From the NCBI GenBank assembly GCA_902634515.1, contig CACPKH010000001.1, positions 95,290-159,289 on the forward strand: DNA of 64,000 nucleotides, written 5' to 3'. The notes below the pieces were generated by a model, which did not search any database, was not told the origin of the DNA, and saw nothing but the letters and a program-made list of their open reading frames with translations. The position numbers were made by a program, and so were the translations under genes. The stretch is from an uncultured Prochlorococcus sp. Lineage in GTDB: Bacteria > Cyanobacteriota > Cyanobacteriia > PCC-6307 > Cyanobiaceae. Shown piece after piece: positions 15,452 through 23,493 of the stretch. Positions within the stretch are counted from its first letter, which is position 1. Every line of letters starts with the position of its first letter.

Positions 15452-15637
15452 ATGGCAGAAGAAGACTTAAAGAATTTTATTTTAAAAATTAAGGATTTAA
15501 ATAAACTAGTTAAATCTTTAGAAGAAATACCTGGACGAAGAGAAGAGCTATCTTCTTGCAGAACACACGATGAAGTTGTTGAACTTGCCCAGACCTGGGG
15601 ATTCAAAATTGGAAGAAGGTGGGGTGAAGAAAAATAA
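15452..15637 (+). CDS. Nif11-like small protein, copy 2
   Basis: A 61-residue protein (AEEDLKNFILKIKDLNKLVK, later THDEVVELAQTWGFKIGRRWG) with the same layout as the preceding Nif11 protein: two helices and an alpha-x-GF motif near the end. More divergent, with one Cys. It begins about 50 bp after copy 1 on the same strand, suggesting a tandem duplication and cotranscription. Confidence 0.7.
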   Translation: MAEEDLKNFILKIKDLNKLVKSLEEIPGRREELSSCRTHDEVVELAQTWGFKIGRRWGEEK

Positions 15638-15745
15638 AAAGTAGTTTTAAACCTAATCACAAACTAGTTAATTCAATTTTTTCTTTTCTGATATCTACCT
15701 TTAATTCTCTTCTCATGGTTAAAGTAAAGAAAATATTTCTCTAAC

Positions 15746-15913
15746 ATGGCTTGTTCAGAATTAACAGATCAACAGTTAACGGAGATTTGTGAGGATTGTT
15801 TTGTTTCTGTAAAAGAAGCATGCATGAAATTGCAGGAAAAAACAAAATGTTCCAATGATGTCATTGTAGAAATGCTTCTGAACGTAGTTGAATTTTATAA
15901 ATTTCAAGAATAA
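15746..15913 (+). CDS. Small Cys-containing protein, 55 aa
   Basis: An ATG frame of 55 codons. Soluble and helical-looking, with five Cys (ACSEL, EICEDCF, EACMK, TKCSND). The spacing could support metal or redox chemistry, but no known motif is evident. It lies downstream of the two Nif11-type genes on the same strand. Confidence 0.5.
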   Translation: MACSELTDQQLTEICEDCFVSVKEACMKLQEKTKCSNDVIVEMLLNVVEFYKFQE

Positions 15914-16047
15914 AAAAATAACTTTAAATTTAGATTTTTGATAAAGGCTTTTAAGGAAGCTCTAATAATCTACTTACGTATCAAAAGATACAATAAAGTG
16001 TCACAAGAATACCTGGCACTATCTCAAAGACATAATAAAGTATATAT

Positions 16048-16062
16048 ACCCATTTTTTGGGT
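16048..16062 (+). promoter_or_regulatory. Small hairpin in porin 5' leader
   Basis: ACCCA-TTTTT-TGGGT (extendable by one U-A pair each side) lies 17 bases upstream of the porin ATG and just before its GAGGA ribosome-binding site. It could affect translation or transcription of this highly expressed gene; no direct evidence. Confidence 0.35.
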
Positions 16063-16079
16063 AGTTGTGAGGAACCCTT

Positions 16080-17675
16080 ATGAAATTATTTCAGCGCTTG
16101 CTGGTTGCTCCTGCTGCGTTAGGTCTTTTGGCTCCTTTAGCTGCTAATGCAGCTGAAGTGAACATGAATGATCTTTCTCAGTTTTCAGGAAAGACTGCTT
16201 TACGCGCGCCTTCTAATGTTCAATTTTCTGATGTTGTACCAGGAGATTGGGCTTATACAGCTCTACAAAATTTAAGTGAGAGCTATGGCTGTGTAGACAA
16301 TGCCTACACTCAAAGTCTTAAAAATGGCCAGGCTTTAACACGTTATGAAGCTGCAGCTTTAATTAATGCTTGCCTTGATAGTGGTCTTAGTGCAGATGCT
16401 CAAGGTTTAACACCTGAAGCAACTCGTTTGACCAATGAGTTTGGTTCAGAAATGGCGATCCTTAAAGGTCGTGTTGATGGACTTGAGTACAAGCTTAATG
16501 AGCTTAGTGCTGGTCAATTCTCATCTACAACCAAGCTTAAAGGCCATGTTAGCTTTAACACTTTGGCTTTAAGTGGTGTTGACGATAACACCGATGCGGA
16601 GATAGATGATGCTCTGCATATGACCTACCGTGCCAAGTATGACTTGTATACAAGTTTCACTGGTCAAGACCAGTTGTATACAAGAATCGTTACTGGTAAT
16701 GGATCAAATTCTTGGAGTGAGGACACCTCTCATGGCCTTCACTTAAGTGATTCTTCTTCCAACGGCAATGCTGTAAAGGTTGACAAAATTTGGTATCAGT
16801 TCCCAGTTGGTGACTTCACCGTTTGGGCTGGTCCATTGGTAGAGAACTACTACATGCTTGCTAGTTCTCCTTCTATCTACAAGCCAATGCTTAAGCAATT
16901 CGCTTTAGGTGGAAACGCAGCTACTTATGGCTCAAGTACTAGTGGTGGTTTTGGTGTTGCATGGACACAGCCTGTAGAAGATAGATCTCAGCCTCGTTTT
17001 GCTGTTTCTACTAACTACGTATCTAAAGGTTCTGCCGATTCCACTAAAGGCTTTGCAACACAAGAGGCTATTGGAAAATGGCTTTCTAAAGTTGAGTATG
17101 GCTCACCACGTTGGCAGGTATCTTTAGCTGTAGCTAAGCATTTCTGTAATACTAACGACTCTACTAATAGAAGATCTGGCACATCAGGCACTTATGAATG
17201 CTATGAGTGGGCTTCTTACTATGGTACTGACGCTGGTCACAAGACAACAGGCAACTCAACTGCTTATGCATTGAGAGCTTATTGGAAGCCAGAGGAAACT
17301 GGAATGGTTCCAGAAATTCAGCTTGGCTATGACTGGGTTAACGTTGATGAAGCCCATGGAGTAGCTCTCGCAACTGGTGATACAGAGGCAGCTGCTGCTT
17401 GGATGACTGGTTTCACTTGGAAGGATGCTCTTATTGACGGAAACAGACTTGCTCTTGCTTTCGGTCAACCACAAAGAGCTACTGAAATTGTTGGCGGCGG
17501 AACAGCTGATGCAGCTGAAGATGCCTTCACTTGGGAACTTTATTATGACTATAAAGTAACCGATGGTATTACTGTTACCCCAGCAATCTTTGGTGCTACA
17601 GATCGTCTAAATGGCGCGTCTAATGATGCTGATGACTTCTTTGGTGGAATTCTTCAGACAACATTCAAGTTCTAA
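16080..17675 (+). CDS. som: SLH-domain outer-membrane porin (OprB/Som type)
   Basis: A 531-residue exported protein. Signal peptide at 1-24 (LLVAPAALGLLAPLAANA), an SLH domain (FSDVVPGDWAYTALQNL, LTRYEAAALINACL), a short coiled coil (about 118-140), then a long beta-barrel region rich in Gly, Tyr and Trp ending in the outer-membrane C-terminal signature TTFKF. This is the cyanobacterial porin architecture: SLH binds peptidoglycan and the barrel passes solutes. GC at third positions and strong codons suggest high expression. Strong GAGGA ribosome-binding site; a good rho-independent terminator follows. Confidence 0.93.
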   Translation: MKLFQRLLVAPAALGLLAPLAANAAEVNMNDLSQFSGKTALRAPSNVQFSDVVPGDWAYTALQNLSESYGCVDNAYTQSLKNGQALTRYEAAALINACLDSGLSADAQGLTPEATRLTNEFGSEMAILKGRVDGLEYKLNELSAGQFSSTTKLKGHVSFNTLALSGVDDNTDAEIDDALHMTYRAKYDLYTSFTGQDQLYTRIVTGNGSNSWSEDTSHGLHLSDSSSNGNAVKVDKIWYQFPVGDFTVWAGPLVENYYMLASSPSIYKPMLKQFALGGNAATYGSSTSGGFGVAWTQPVEDRSQPRFAVSTNYVSKGSADSTKGFATQEAIGKWLSKVEYGSPRWQVSLAVAKHFCNTNDSTNRRSGTSGTYECYEWASYYGTDAGHKTTGNSTAYALRAYWKPEETGMVPEIQLGYDWVNVDEAHGVALATGDTEAAAAWMTGFTWKDALIDGNRLALAFGQPQRATEIVGGGTADAAEDAFTWELYYDYKVTDGITVTPAIFGATDRLNGASNDADDFFGGILQTTFKF

Positions 17676-17714
17676 TTACTTACTTCAAGTTACTTAGTAC
17701 TTTTAATATAAAAA

Positions 17715-17741
17715 GGCGGTCTATTATGACCGCCTTTTTTT
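17715..17741 (+). terminator. Rho-independent terminator after porin
   Basis: A perfect 7-bp stem GGCGGTC / GACCGCC with loop TATTAT, followed by T-rich sequence, 40 bp downstream of the porin stop. Confidence 0.9.
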
Positions 17742-17776
17742 ATGAAAAAAATTTGTTTAGTTACTCGTTAAAACAT

Positions 17777-18016
17777 TTACCAGCAATTTTCTCCTTCTCC
17801 AACTGGTATACATATATCTTCTTTTTCAGCTTTCTTTTTAGCTTTTCTTGCTGCTTCATCCAAGGTACTTTCTGCATCTATTGCTTGGTCTGTGGTCCAT
17901 TCCTTTAGTCCACCCATATCATTTTCTTCAGCATGACCTAGGTCAGATTGCAATGTACTGCTTGCTAAAATAGCAGTCGCTGCTATGAATATCCCAACGG
18001 GAGATCTCTTGCTCAT
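17777..18016 (-). CDS. Small exported protein with C-terminal CW
   Basis: A 79-residue protein from the ATG at 18016 (a longer frame reaches 18076 but lacks support). Signal peptide-like N-terminus (SKRSPVGIFIAATAILASS), then an acidic/Lys-rich helix (TLDEAARKAKKKAEKED) and the end ICIPVGEGENCW. Two Cys near the C-terminus may form a disulfide. I recall similar short proteins ending in CW in picocyanobacteria, but no function. Confidence 0.6.
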   Translation of the reverse strand: MSKRSPVGIFIAATAILASSTLQSDLGHAEENDMGGLKEWTTDQAIDAESTLDEAARKAKKKAEKEDICIPVGEGENCW

Positions 18017-18114
18017 ATAAATGAAGTAATTGAATTTAATTATAATCTTGGCTCTTACAAGCTTTTCTTGAAGCAATAAATATTACTTGTCTATGTATAG
18101 AATGACGCATCTAT

Positions 18115-18780
18115 TTAATCGCCTAGTCTCCTAAGGATATTGCCATATGCTTGAAATATTAAATCGAGTTCTGGAGATTGGCCATTTTTAGCAAGGATTC
18201 CTTTGGCGCCTGCATCAAGTCCAAAAAGAATACTTCTATCTTCATTGCTTCTTATATAACTATGAATCCATCCAACGCAAACTATTCTTTCTCCATTAGT
18301 AACTTTGTTAACTGAATGCAAACTAGTACTTGGATAAAGAATTATTTGACCTGAATTTAATTTTACTTCTTCAGTTTTTTGAATGGTTTGTATGCATAAT
18401 TCACCTCCTTGGTATTCATTCGAATTATTTAGAAAAATGGTAAAAGACAAATCACTCCTTCCTGTCTTCATATATGGATTGTCAATATGCATTCCATAGC
18501 CTTGGCTAGAAGATGTTCTTGTAAACATTAAACTGTGAATTTTTTTTGGGAGAGCGAAACTTTTGATTAACTGATCTGATTGAATTATTTTTATTATTTC
18601 CCCACAATGTTTAATTGAGGTATGTGAATCTTTGTTTAGCTGAAAGTTATTCTTTACCAATGAGGCATGAGATCCAGCTGTCTTTTTGCCATCCTCCCAG
18701 GAATCATTGTCCTTAAGAATTTCTGAAATAATTTCTTTTGATCTTTTGCTATCAACTAATTGATGTATTAAGTAATCCAT
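18115..18780 (-). CDS. PKHD-type 2-oxoglutarate/Fe(II) dioxygenase (PiuC/YbiX-like)
   Basis: A 221-residue protein from the ATG at 18780 (three codons inside the longest frame). The Fe(II) facial triad is visible as HID (H98, D100) and LHSV (H155), with the 2OG-binding Arg in NGERIVCVGW (R165). The family includes PiuC, often encoded beside iron-uptake genes; here the divergent neighbour is an iron-binding protein gene. Target of hydroxylation unknown. Confidence 0.88.
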   Translation of the reverse strand: MDYLIHQLVDSKRSKEIISEILKDNDSWEDGKKTAGSHASLVKNNFQLNKDSHTSIKHCGEIIKIIQSDQLIKSFALPKKIHSLMFTRTSSSQGYGMHIDNPYMKTGRSDLSFTIFLNNSNEYQGGELCIQTIQKTEEVKLNSGQIILYPSTSLHSVNKVTNGERIVCVGWIHSYIRSNEDRSILFGLDAGAKGILAKNGQSPELDLIFQAYGNILRRLGD

Positions 18781-18915
18781 GGTTCGCAATAGAGATTTAA
18801 AATAGAATACCTAGAGAAACATTTGATACACATTAGCGTATAAATTTTTCATCGATAATACGTTCCGTCCCTCTTATATAAACTAATAATAGTCTTAAAA
18901 CCTAATAAGGTTTCT

Positions 18916-19944
18916 ATGAAGAACTTAACTTCTTTAATTTCCTCAATTGTATTTGGATCCGTCTTAATTGGTTCAACTTTCTTGCAAAAAGTAGAAGGTG
19001 AAACTAGAGAGGTACTTGTTTACTCTGGCCGTCATTACAACACCGACCGTATGGTTTTCAAAGAGTTTGCAGAGGAAACAGGTATCCGAGTAAGACTTAT
19101 AGAAGCTACTGGTATTTCATTAATAGAAAGACTTAAAAGAGAAGGAAAAAACTCTAATGCTGATGTTGTCTTATTAGTAGATGCAGCTCGCATAACTAAT
19201 GCAGCTAAGCTTGGTCTTCTGCAGTCTTATAAATCCGAATTCTTAGAAAAAAATGTTCCGAACAATTATAAGGATCCTGAAGGAAGGTGGTACGCATTAA
19301 CTAGGCGAGTAAGAGTCTTAGTAGTAAACCCAAAGAAGGTAGATTTAAATACAGTTAAAACTTATTCAGACCTTGCTGATCCAAGCTTAAAGGGTTTGGT
19401 TTGTCTAAGAAGAAGAGACAGTCCTTACAATCAATCATTGGTGGCTGATCAATTAGCTCTTAATGGTGAGGAGGCTACAAGGGTTTGGTTGGAAAATATG
19501 ATTTCTAATGTTTCCCAGCCTTATTTCCCAGGAGATATAGGACTTACACGTGCTGTTGCTCAAGGAAAATGTGGAGTAGGAATTGTAAATCATTATTATG
19601 TAGCAAGAATGCTAGCAGGAGTAAATGGGCGAAGAGATACGAGATTTGCCAAGAAAGTAAAAGTTGTTACTCCTGACCCTGCCCATGTAAATGTAAGCGC
19701 GGGAGGCTTAGCTAAATATGCTAAAAACAAAACTGAGGCAATTAAATTATTAGAATTCTTAGCTTCTCCTACTGGAAGCAAAGGCTTAGCAGAGCCTACA
19801 TATGAACACCCATTAATAGGATTTAATAAGTCAGAAGAACTTAAAGGTTTTGGTACATTTAATCCAGATAAAGTAACAATTAGCCAATTGGGTCAATTTA
19901 ATAGTAAGGCTATAAATATGATGACTGAAGCTGGATGGGAATAA
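18916..19944 (+). CDS. futA: Iron(III) ABC transporter substrate-binding protein (FutA/IdiA/AfuA)
   Basis: A 342-residue periplasmic binding protein. Signal peptide (about 1-28), then EVLVYSGRHYNTDRMVFKEF, the usual start of class II ferric-binding proteins, VLLVDAARITNAAKLGLLQ, and the Tyr pair in GIVNHYYVARML that supplies iron ligands. In cyanobacteria the IdiA/FutA family serves iron uptake and protection of photosystem II under iron limitation. No permease or ATPase gene is adjacent. Divergent from the PKHD oxygenase, with a shared 135-bp intergenic region. Confidence 0.92.
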   Translation: MKNLTSLISSIVFGSVLIGSTFLQKVEGETREVLVYSGRHYNTDRMVFKEFAEETGIRVRLIEATGISLIERLKREGKNSNADVVLLVDAARITNAAKLGLLQSYKSEFLEKNVPNNYKDPEGRWYALTRRVRVLVVNPKKVDLNTVKTYSDLADPSLKGLVCLRRRDSPYNQSLVADQLALNGEEATRVWLENMISNVSQPYFPGDIGLTRAVAQGKCGVGIVNHYYVARMLAGVNGRRDTRFAKKVKVVTPDPAHVNVSAGGLAKYAKNKTEAIKLLEFLASPTGSKGLAEPTYEHPLIGFNKSEELKGFGTFNPDKVTISQLGQFNSKAINMMTEAGWE

Positions 19945-19960
19945 ATAATCAAGGCTTTAA

Positions 19961-20539
19961 TTATTTTACATCAAATGTCCATGAACCTATATAGCTAGAA
20001 GCATCCATGGCTCCAGTAGATTTTGCGTACCCATGGAATTGATACATTCCACTTGACCTTGGATTAAATAGCTTTATTACTACTGCATAAGCTTTATTGT
20101 CTACTGGTATAGGGCTATCAGGGAATACATCAATGGAAGTTTGATCTTTGCCAACTTCAATAACTGCAGGTATTTTATTAACACATCTTGTTTTATCTTG
20201 GAACCCACCGATCTTTACTTCACATAAACTAATTTTCTTTTCCTTTAATGCTGCATCAAAATAATCAGGTAATTTAACTGTTATTTGTAAGATACCAGTT
20301 TTTCTTTCACTAGATCTCAAAAATAGATAATAAGTTGCTCTATCCATTTTTTCATTAGATGTTTGTAGCGTTTTAAGCTTCTTGAAACTTGGATCAGCAT
20401 CCCATTGCAACTCAAACATCCCTGGAGATGCATATGATTTTGTCAAAAATAAATTAGATGAAATTAATGAGCACATTAATAAAGTTGAAAAAAAGACACC
20501 TTTATAAAAAACTCTTAACGGTAATTTTGGCCTAAACAT
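19961..20539 (-). CDS. DUF2808 family exported protein
   Basis: A 192-residue protein with a signal peptide (about 1-37, ending KSYA). The mature domain (FELQWDADPSFKKLKTLQTS, RATYYLFLRSSERKTGILQ, ISLCEVKIGGF) matches DUF2808, a cyanobacterial beta-sandwich family of unknown function. Convergent with the iron-binding protein gene (16 bp apart), so the two may share a terminator zone. Confidence 0.8.
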   Translation of the reverse strand: MFRPKLPLRVFYKGVFFSTLLMCSLISSNLFLTKSYASPGMFELQWDADPSFKKLKTLQTSNEKMDRATYYLFLRSSERKTGILQITVKLPDYFDAALKEKKISLCEVKIGGFQDKTRCVNKIPAVIEVGKDQTSIDVFPDSPIPVDNKAYAVVIKLFNPRSSGMYQFHGYAKSTGAMDASSYIGSWTFDVK

Positions 20540-20880
20540 TAGTAAAGTTAGCTTTTGAAAAATTTATTATAGTGGCTTCTCACAATTTAGTAGTTCCAAT
20601 AAACTAAAATCACAGACTATTTATCATTGCTTTATCACCTGACTTTGCAAGTTGATTTACTAGCTATTAGAGGTTGTTTAAATTTAATAGGCTTTCGATT
20701 ATTTCTTTATATCAAAAAGTAGGAAAGATTTAACTAATCACTTTTACAGAAATTGTCTATTTAATATTCTAACGTAATTGTCTTTGTTGAAAAATAACTT
20801 TAGACTCTTTTCTCAAACCCTTGAAAGAACCTAAAAGGATAGTCTTTGGGATAAAATTTTGTATATAGAAAAAAATTCGA
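20540..20880. other. 341-bp intergenic stretch, no gene seen
   Basis: AT-rich; no open frame with a convincing start, no strong hairpin and no tRNA-like element. It may hold the promoter of the DUF2808 gene at its left end. Confidence 0.5.
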
Positions 20881-21108
20881 CTAATTAATTCTTTCGATTG
20901 CTCTTAAGAAGAAAGCTCTCAAAGTTATATTTGTTAAGTCTGGAATGCTCCAAATTTCATTTGGGCTTTCATCTTTTTCGGCAATCCATTCTTTTAGTTC
21001 AGACTCAAGGGCAGATTTGTCTTTACCTTTAAGCTTATCAAGCCTTTTATTTAAGTCTTGCAATATAGGAGAGTCGCTTAAGCCTGAGCAGAAGTAGGTA
21101 GAAGTCAT
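20881..21108 (-). CDS. Small 'LKGKD-EWI' family protein, copy 3
   Basis: A 75-residue protein with RLDKLKGKDKSALESELKEW, then NEIWSIPDLT. It has the clearest full-length pattern of the three paralogues (others at 3336-3533 and 8283-8477). Soluble, helical. It marks one edge of the right-hand twin cluster. Confidence 0.72.
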   Translation of the reverse strand: MTSTYFCSGLSDSPILQDLNKRLDKLKGKDKSALESELKEWIAEKDESPNEIWSIPDLTNITLRAFFLRAIERIN

Positions 21109-21221
21109 GGTCTTAAGAATTCCTTTATATTTTACATTCCAGTGAGGTGCTTATCCTCTAATAGTCGAAATTCTTTGAAAATTCCCTTTAGCTGAAGATG
21201 TTTATATATTCAATTAAGGAT

Positions 21222-21362
21222 TTACCCTTTCGAACCAATATATACAGGTTGCATCATTCCTCCATCTTGGTCATCGTCATCGCCGCTATCTTCTATGAAT
21301 ACTAAAGTAATAGCAATTATGGCTAAAGAAATATATAGGCTTAGTTCTTGGTATTCGCTCAA
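21222..21362 (-). CDS. Asp-rich small membrane protein, copy 2
   Basis: A 46-residue protein from a TTG start. One hydrophobic span (YISLAIIAITLVFI), then EDSGDDDDQDGG and MMQPVYIGSKG. It has the same layout and the same GGMxQPV block as the 50-residue protein at 4232-4384. The conservation across two loci argues that the gene is real even though it is short. Confidence 0.7.
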   Translation of the reverse strand: MSEYQELSLYISLAIIAITLVFIEDSGDDDDQDGGMMQPVYIGSKG

Positions 21363-21472
21363 AATAAATTCAAATTTCCAAGAACCCTACATTATTTAGC
21401 TCCAAATGTCTTTGGACTTTAAAAAAGACAACTTATTGCATTTGTACCAGTTTTGGTTCATAATATTTTTGT

Positions 21473-21566
21473 AGCGGTTGCTACTAAACGTTCACCTTCT
21501 ATTTGCGAAGGCGCAGTACGACTTAAGCCAGGGAACGGGGACTTGAGTTTACTCTGGAGGACTTAA
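21473..21566 (+). promoter_or_regulatory. GC-richer structured leader of the DUF4278 gene
   Basis: About 90 bases upstream of the DUF4278 start are visibly richer in G and C than the surrounding DNA. They contain the hairpin CCTTC-TATTTGC-GAAGG (21496-21512) and end in a strong GGAGG ribosome-binding site. This could be a regulatory 5' UTR. Confidence 0.4.
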
Positions 21567-21668
21567 ATGACTCTTACTTATCGTGGGAAAAAATACGAGC
21601 AACATAAGGAACCAGTTCAGAAAGAACATGTTCTCCTTACTTATAGAGGTAAGAGGTATCAAACTTGA
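21567..21668 (+). CDS. DUF4278 small protein (two LTYRGKxY repeats)
   Basis: A 33-residue protein preceded by GGAGG. It contains LTYRGKKY near the N-terminus and again LTYRGKRY at the C-terminus, the repeat that defines DUF4278, common in cyanobacteria and often stress- or light-responsive. Basic and soluble. Function unknown. Confidence 0.85.
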   Translation: MTLTYRGKKYEQHKEPVQKEHVLLTYRGKRYQT

Positions 21669-21695
21669 TTTGACATCTCTAAAAATCTGCTCAAT

Positions 21696-22079
21696 TCAAA
21701 GGCCTCTTCTATTAGGGCCTTTTTTATTGAAACTCATCAACTTAAAATAAATATCTTTTAATCTTTTTTTGTTTACTCCAAGGTCTGAGGCACCAACTCT
21801 TGAAGCAGACCTTATTTGTATAAGGCCTTTTTTATTTGCACCTATTGGTGATTTTATTTTTAGTATTTCTAAATCATCAGGGAATCTAAAAACTAGGCTT
21901 CTGCATATTGCATGCCAGTAGTAACTATTACTTTCTAAAACCTCTATTCTTGGAAGGGATGAAGCAATTGAAACAATTTCAGTGAAGCACTTATTTACAT
22001 CATCAAATTCCCACTCAACCAATTCACAATTGGATTTGGATTTACATTCTATAAGACGACCTTTTGAATTTATAGGCAT
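21696..22079 (-). CDS. DUF1499 family protein, copy 2
   Basis: A 127-residue protein with WHAICRSLVFRFPDDLEILK and QIRSASRVGASDLGVNKKRL, a very good DUF1499 match. Unlike copy 1 (4498-4896) it has no signal peptide, so the two may work in different compartments. Its last codons run through a bidirectional terminator hairpin. Confidence 0.85.
   Translation of the reverse strand: MPINSKGRLIECKSKSNCELVEWEFDDVNKCFTEIVSIASSLPRIEVLESNSYYWHAICRSLVFRFPDDLEILKIKSPIGANKKGLIQIRSASRVGASDLGVNKKRLKDIYFKLMSFNKKGPNRRGL
21698..21727. terminator. Bidirectional terminator overlapping DUF1499 3' end
   Basis: AAAGGCC-TCTTCTATTAG-GGCCTTT followed by T-rich sequence on the plus strand. It ends the DUF4278 transcript, while lying inside the last codons (KKGPNRRGL) of the minus-strand DUF1499 gene. 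Confidence 0.75.
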
Positions 22080-22180
22080 ATTTTTATAGTAATTTAAACA
22101 TAATAGTTTAAATATATATGGCGAACTGATTTTTCAAATTAACTAAATATTTCTCTTGAAGGCTATTGCTAAAGTTAGCC

Positions 22181-22300
22181 TTAAAAGAACCCAGGAATAA
22201 TCCAGCCGAAAACACTGTAGTTAAAAATTGCAGCAAAAATACCAATCATGGCAAGTCTTCCATTTGTTATTTCAGCATTTTCTAAATATGTTTTGTTCAT
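22181..22300 (-). CDS. hli: High-light-inducible protein, 39 aa
   Basis: From the ATG at 22300, which overlaps the previous hli stop (TAATG). The HLIP helix reads AEITNGRLAMIGIFAAIFNY and ends WIIPGFF. Third gene of a compact minus-strand hli operon. Single chlorophyll-binding thylakoid helix; the full motif (Glu, NGR, AMIG) is present. Confidence 0.9.
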   Translation of the reverse strand: MNKTYLENAEITNGRLAMIGIFAAIFNYSVFGWIIPGFF

Positions 22301-22503
22301 TAGAAAATCCCTGGAATAATTTGACCCGTTGTTATGTAGGCCCCCATAAGAGCTGTAAAGCCAATCATTGCCCAACGTCCATTAGCTTTTTCCGCTTCTT
22401 CTGGGTAACCAGCGTAATTTTCAATTAATTCAGGTCTGGCTTCAACGGGAAAAACATTTTGTCTATTGCCAGATTCAATAGTGACTTGACTAGAAGTAGT
22501 CAT
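22300..22503 (-). CDS. hli: High-light-inducible protein, 67 aa
   Basis: A longer HLIP with a polar N-terminal extension (to about residue 33), then EEAEKANGRWAMIGFTALMG and the ending TTGQIIPGIF. That C-terminal signature is shared by the multicopy Prochlorococcus hli genes and by cyanophage hli genes. Its start immediately follows the stop of the upstream hli. Second gene of the operon. Confidence 0.93.
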   Translation of the reverse strand: MTTSSQVTIESGNRQNVFPVEARPELIENYAGYPEEAEKANGRWAMIGFTALMGAYITTGQIIPGIF

Positions 22504-22611
22504 TTAAAAAATCCCTGGGATAATTTGGCCAGTAGTGACATAAGCGCCAAATGCAGCAACAAATCCAATCATTGCTGCCCAACCATTAAACTTTTCAGCT
22601 TCAGGTGTCAT
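22504..22611 (-). CDS. hli: High-light-inducible protein, 35 aa, Arg replaced
   Basis: A 35-residue HLIP: TPEAEKFNGWAAMIGFVAAF, then the TTGQIIPGIF ending. The usual NGR is NGW, so the Arg that pairs with the partner-helix Glu in LHC-type dimers is missing, while Glu and AMIG remain. First gene of the three-hli operon; an upstream TTG could add a few residues. Confidence 0.88.
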   Translation of the reverse strand: MTPEAEKFNGWAAMIGFVAAFGAYVTTGQIIPGIF

Positions 22612-22793
22612 TGAGGTTTCTTGGAAAACTATGTTAAGCAATATAACACAGTTTGTGACTCTATGTAAAGCCGGTTATTGCCTGGACCTCGCTGCTATGG
22701 ATTTACGATGGAAGAAATACTTTTTGCTAAGATGAAAGAAGTACTTATTTGTAATGTATTAGACTATATTTTTACTTTAGTTAGAGATTAAAA

Positions 22794-22925
22794 GTGGATC
22801 CCTTAATTCTAGGCAGCTTGGTATTGATTGTAGGAATTATATTCTATTGCCTATTTATCTTTCTTGGCTTTATTGGCAGGTCGAATAATTTTAAAGTACA
22901 AGGAATTGCCCATCAGAAGAAATGA
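22794..22925 (+). CDS. Small single-span membrane protein, 43 aa
   Basis: A GTG-initiated frame of 43 codons: DPLILGSLVLIVGIIFYCLF... then RSNNFKVQGIAHQKK. A long hydrophobic N-terminal helix and basic tail. Its stop overlaps the start of the next gene (AAATGA), suggesting coupled translation, which supports both frames. Confidence 0.55.
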   Translation: MDPLILGSLVLIVGIIFYCLFIFLGFIGRSNNFKVQGIAHQKK

Positions 22926-23059
22926 TTGATCAAGATGTTTTAAACGAATTAACTCAATTTTCTAAGGCTTTGATATGCTTCGATGACTCTTCTTCTGAAG
23001 AAGAAATAATTGAGTCTTTAGCAAAAGTATTTTTGGAAATACCTTTACAAGAGAAATAA
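22922..23059 (+). CDS. Small acidic protein, 45 aa
   Basis: An ATG overlapping the preceding stop gives a 45-residue acidic protein (IDQDVLNELTQFSKAL, DDSSSEEEIIESLAKVFLE). Soluble and helical. No family recognised; probably cotranslated with the 43-aa membrane protein. Confidence 0.5.
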   Translation: MIDQDVLNELTQFSKALICFDDSSSEEEIIESLAKVFLEIPLQEK

Positions 23060-23493
23060 ACTTTTCTTTTCTTTGTTTAGCTTTTGATCTATTGATTAAA
23101 ATAATAAACCATACAAAACCTTTATTCATAAGACCTTAAAAGCTATTTAGTTGTTCCATTCCTTTCTAATTTTAGAGTATTTTATGTTTGCTAATCAATA
23201 TCTTTGTGCTCCGATTTATAAATTATTCTATTTATAATTCCTAGTTACGCTTATCTTCTTTTGACTCTGAGTTATAGTTATCCCTCTCTAATCCCAGGCT
23301 TTTTATTTCATTTCTGCTTGTATAAATTATGCATTAGAATTTAGGACTCCTAAATTAATTATATTTATTGCACACTAATTTCATTGGCTTCAATGTTTGT
23401 TTTTGATTAAAAAGGGGAACTCGAAATCATCTTTGACAGTCTTTGAAGGCTAGTTTTCTTGTATTAATAACAACAAATTCGCTTTTTAACTTA
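23060..23493. other. AT-rich gap upstream of the first pcb gene
   Basis: About 430 bp without a supported gene. It probably contains the promoter for pcb copy 1; no reliable -10/-35 pair can be assigned by eye. The conserved pcb leader begins at its right end. Confidence 0.5.

Noticed and set aside
21473..21566. Possible tRNA in the GC-richer stretch
   Set aside because: No acceptor stem or GGTTCxAxxC-type T-loop can be folded; it reads better as a leader.
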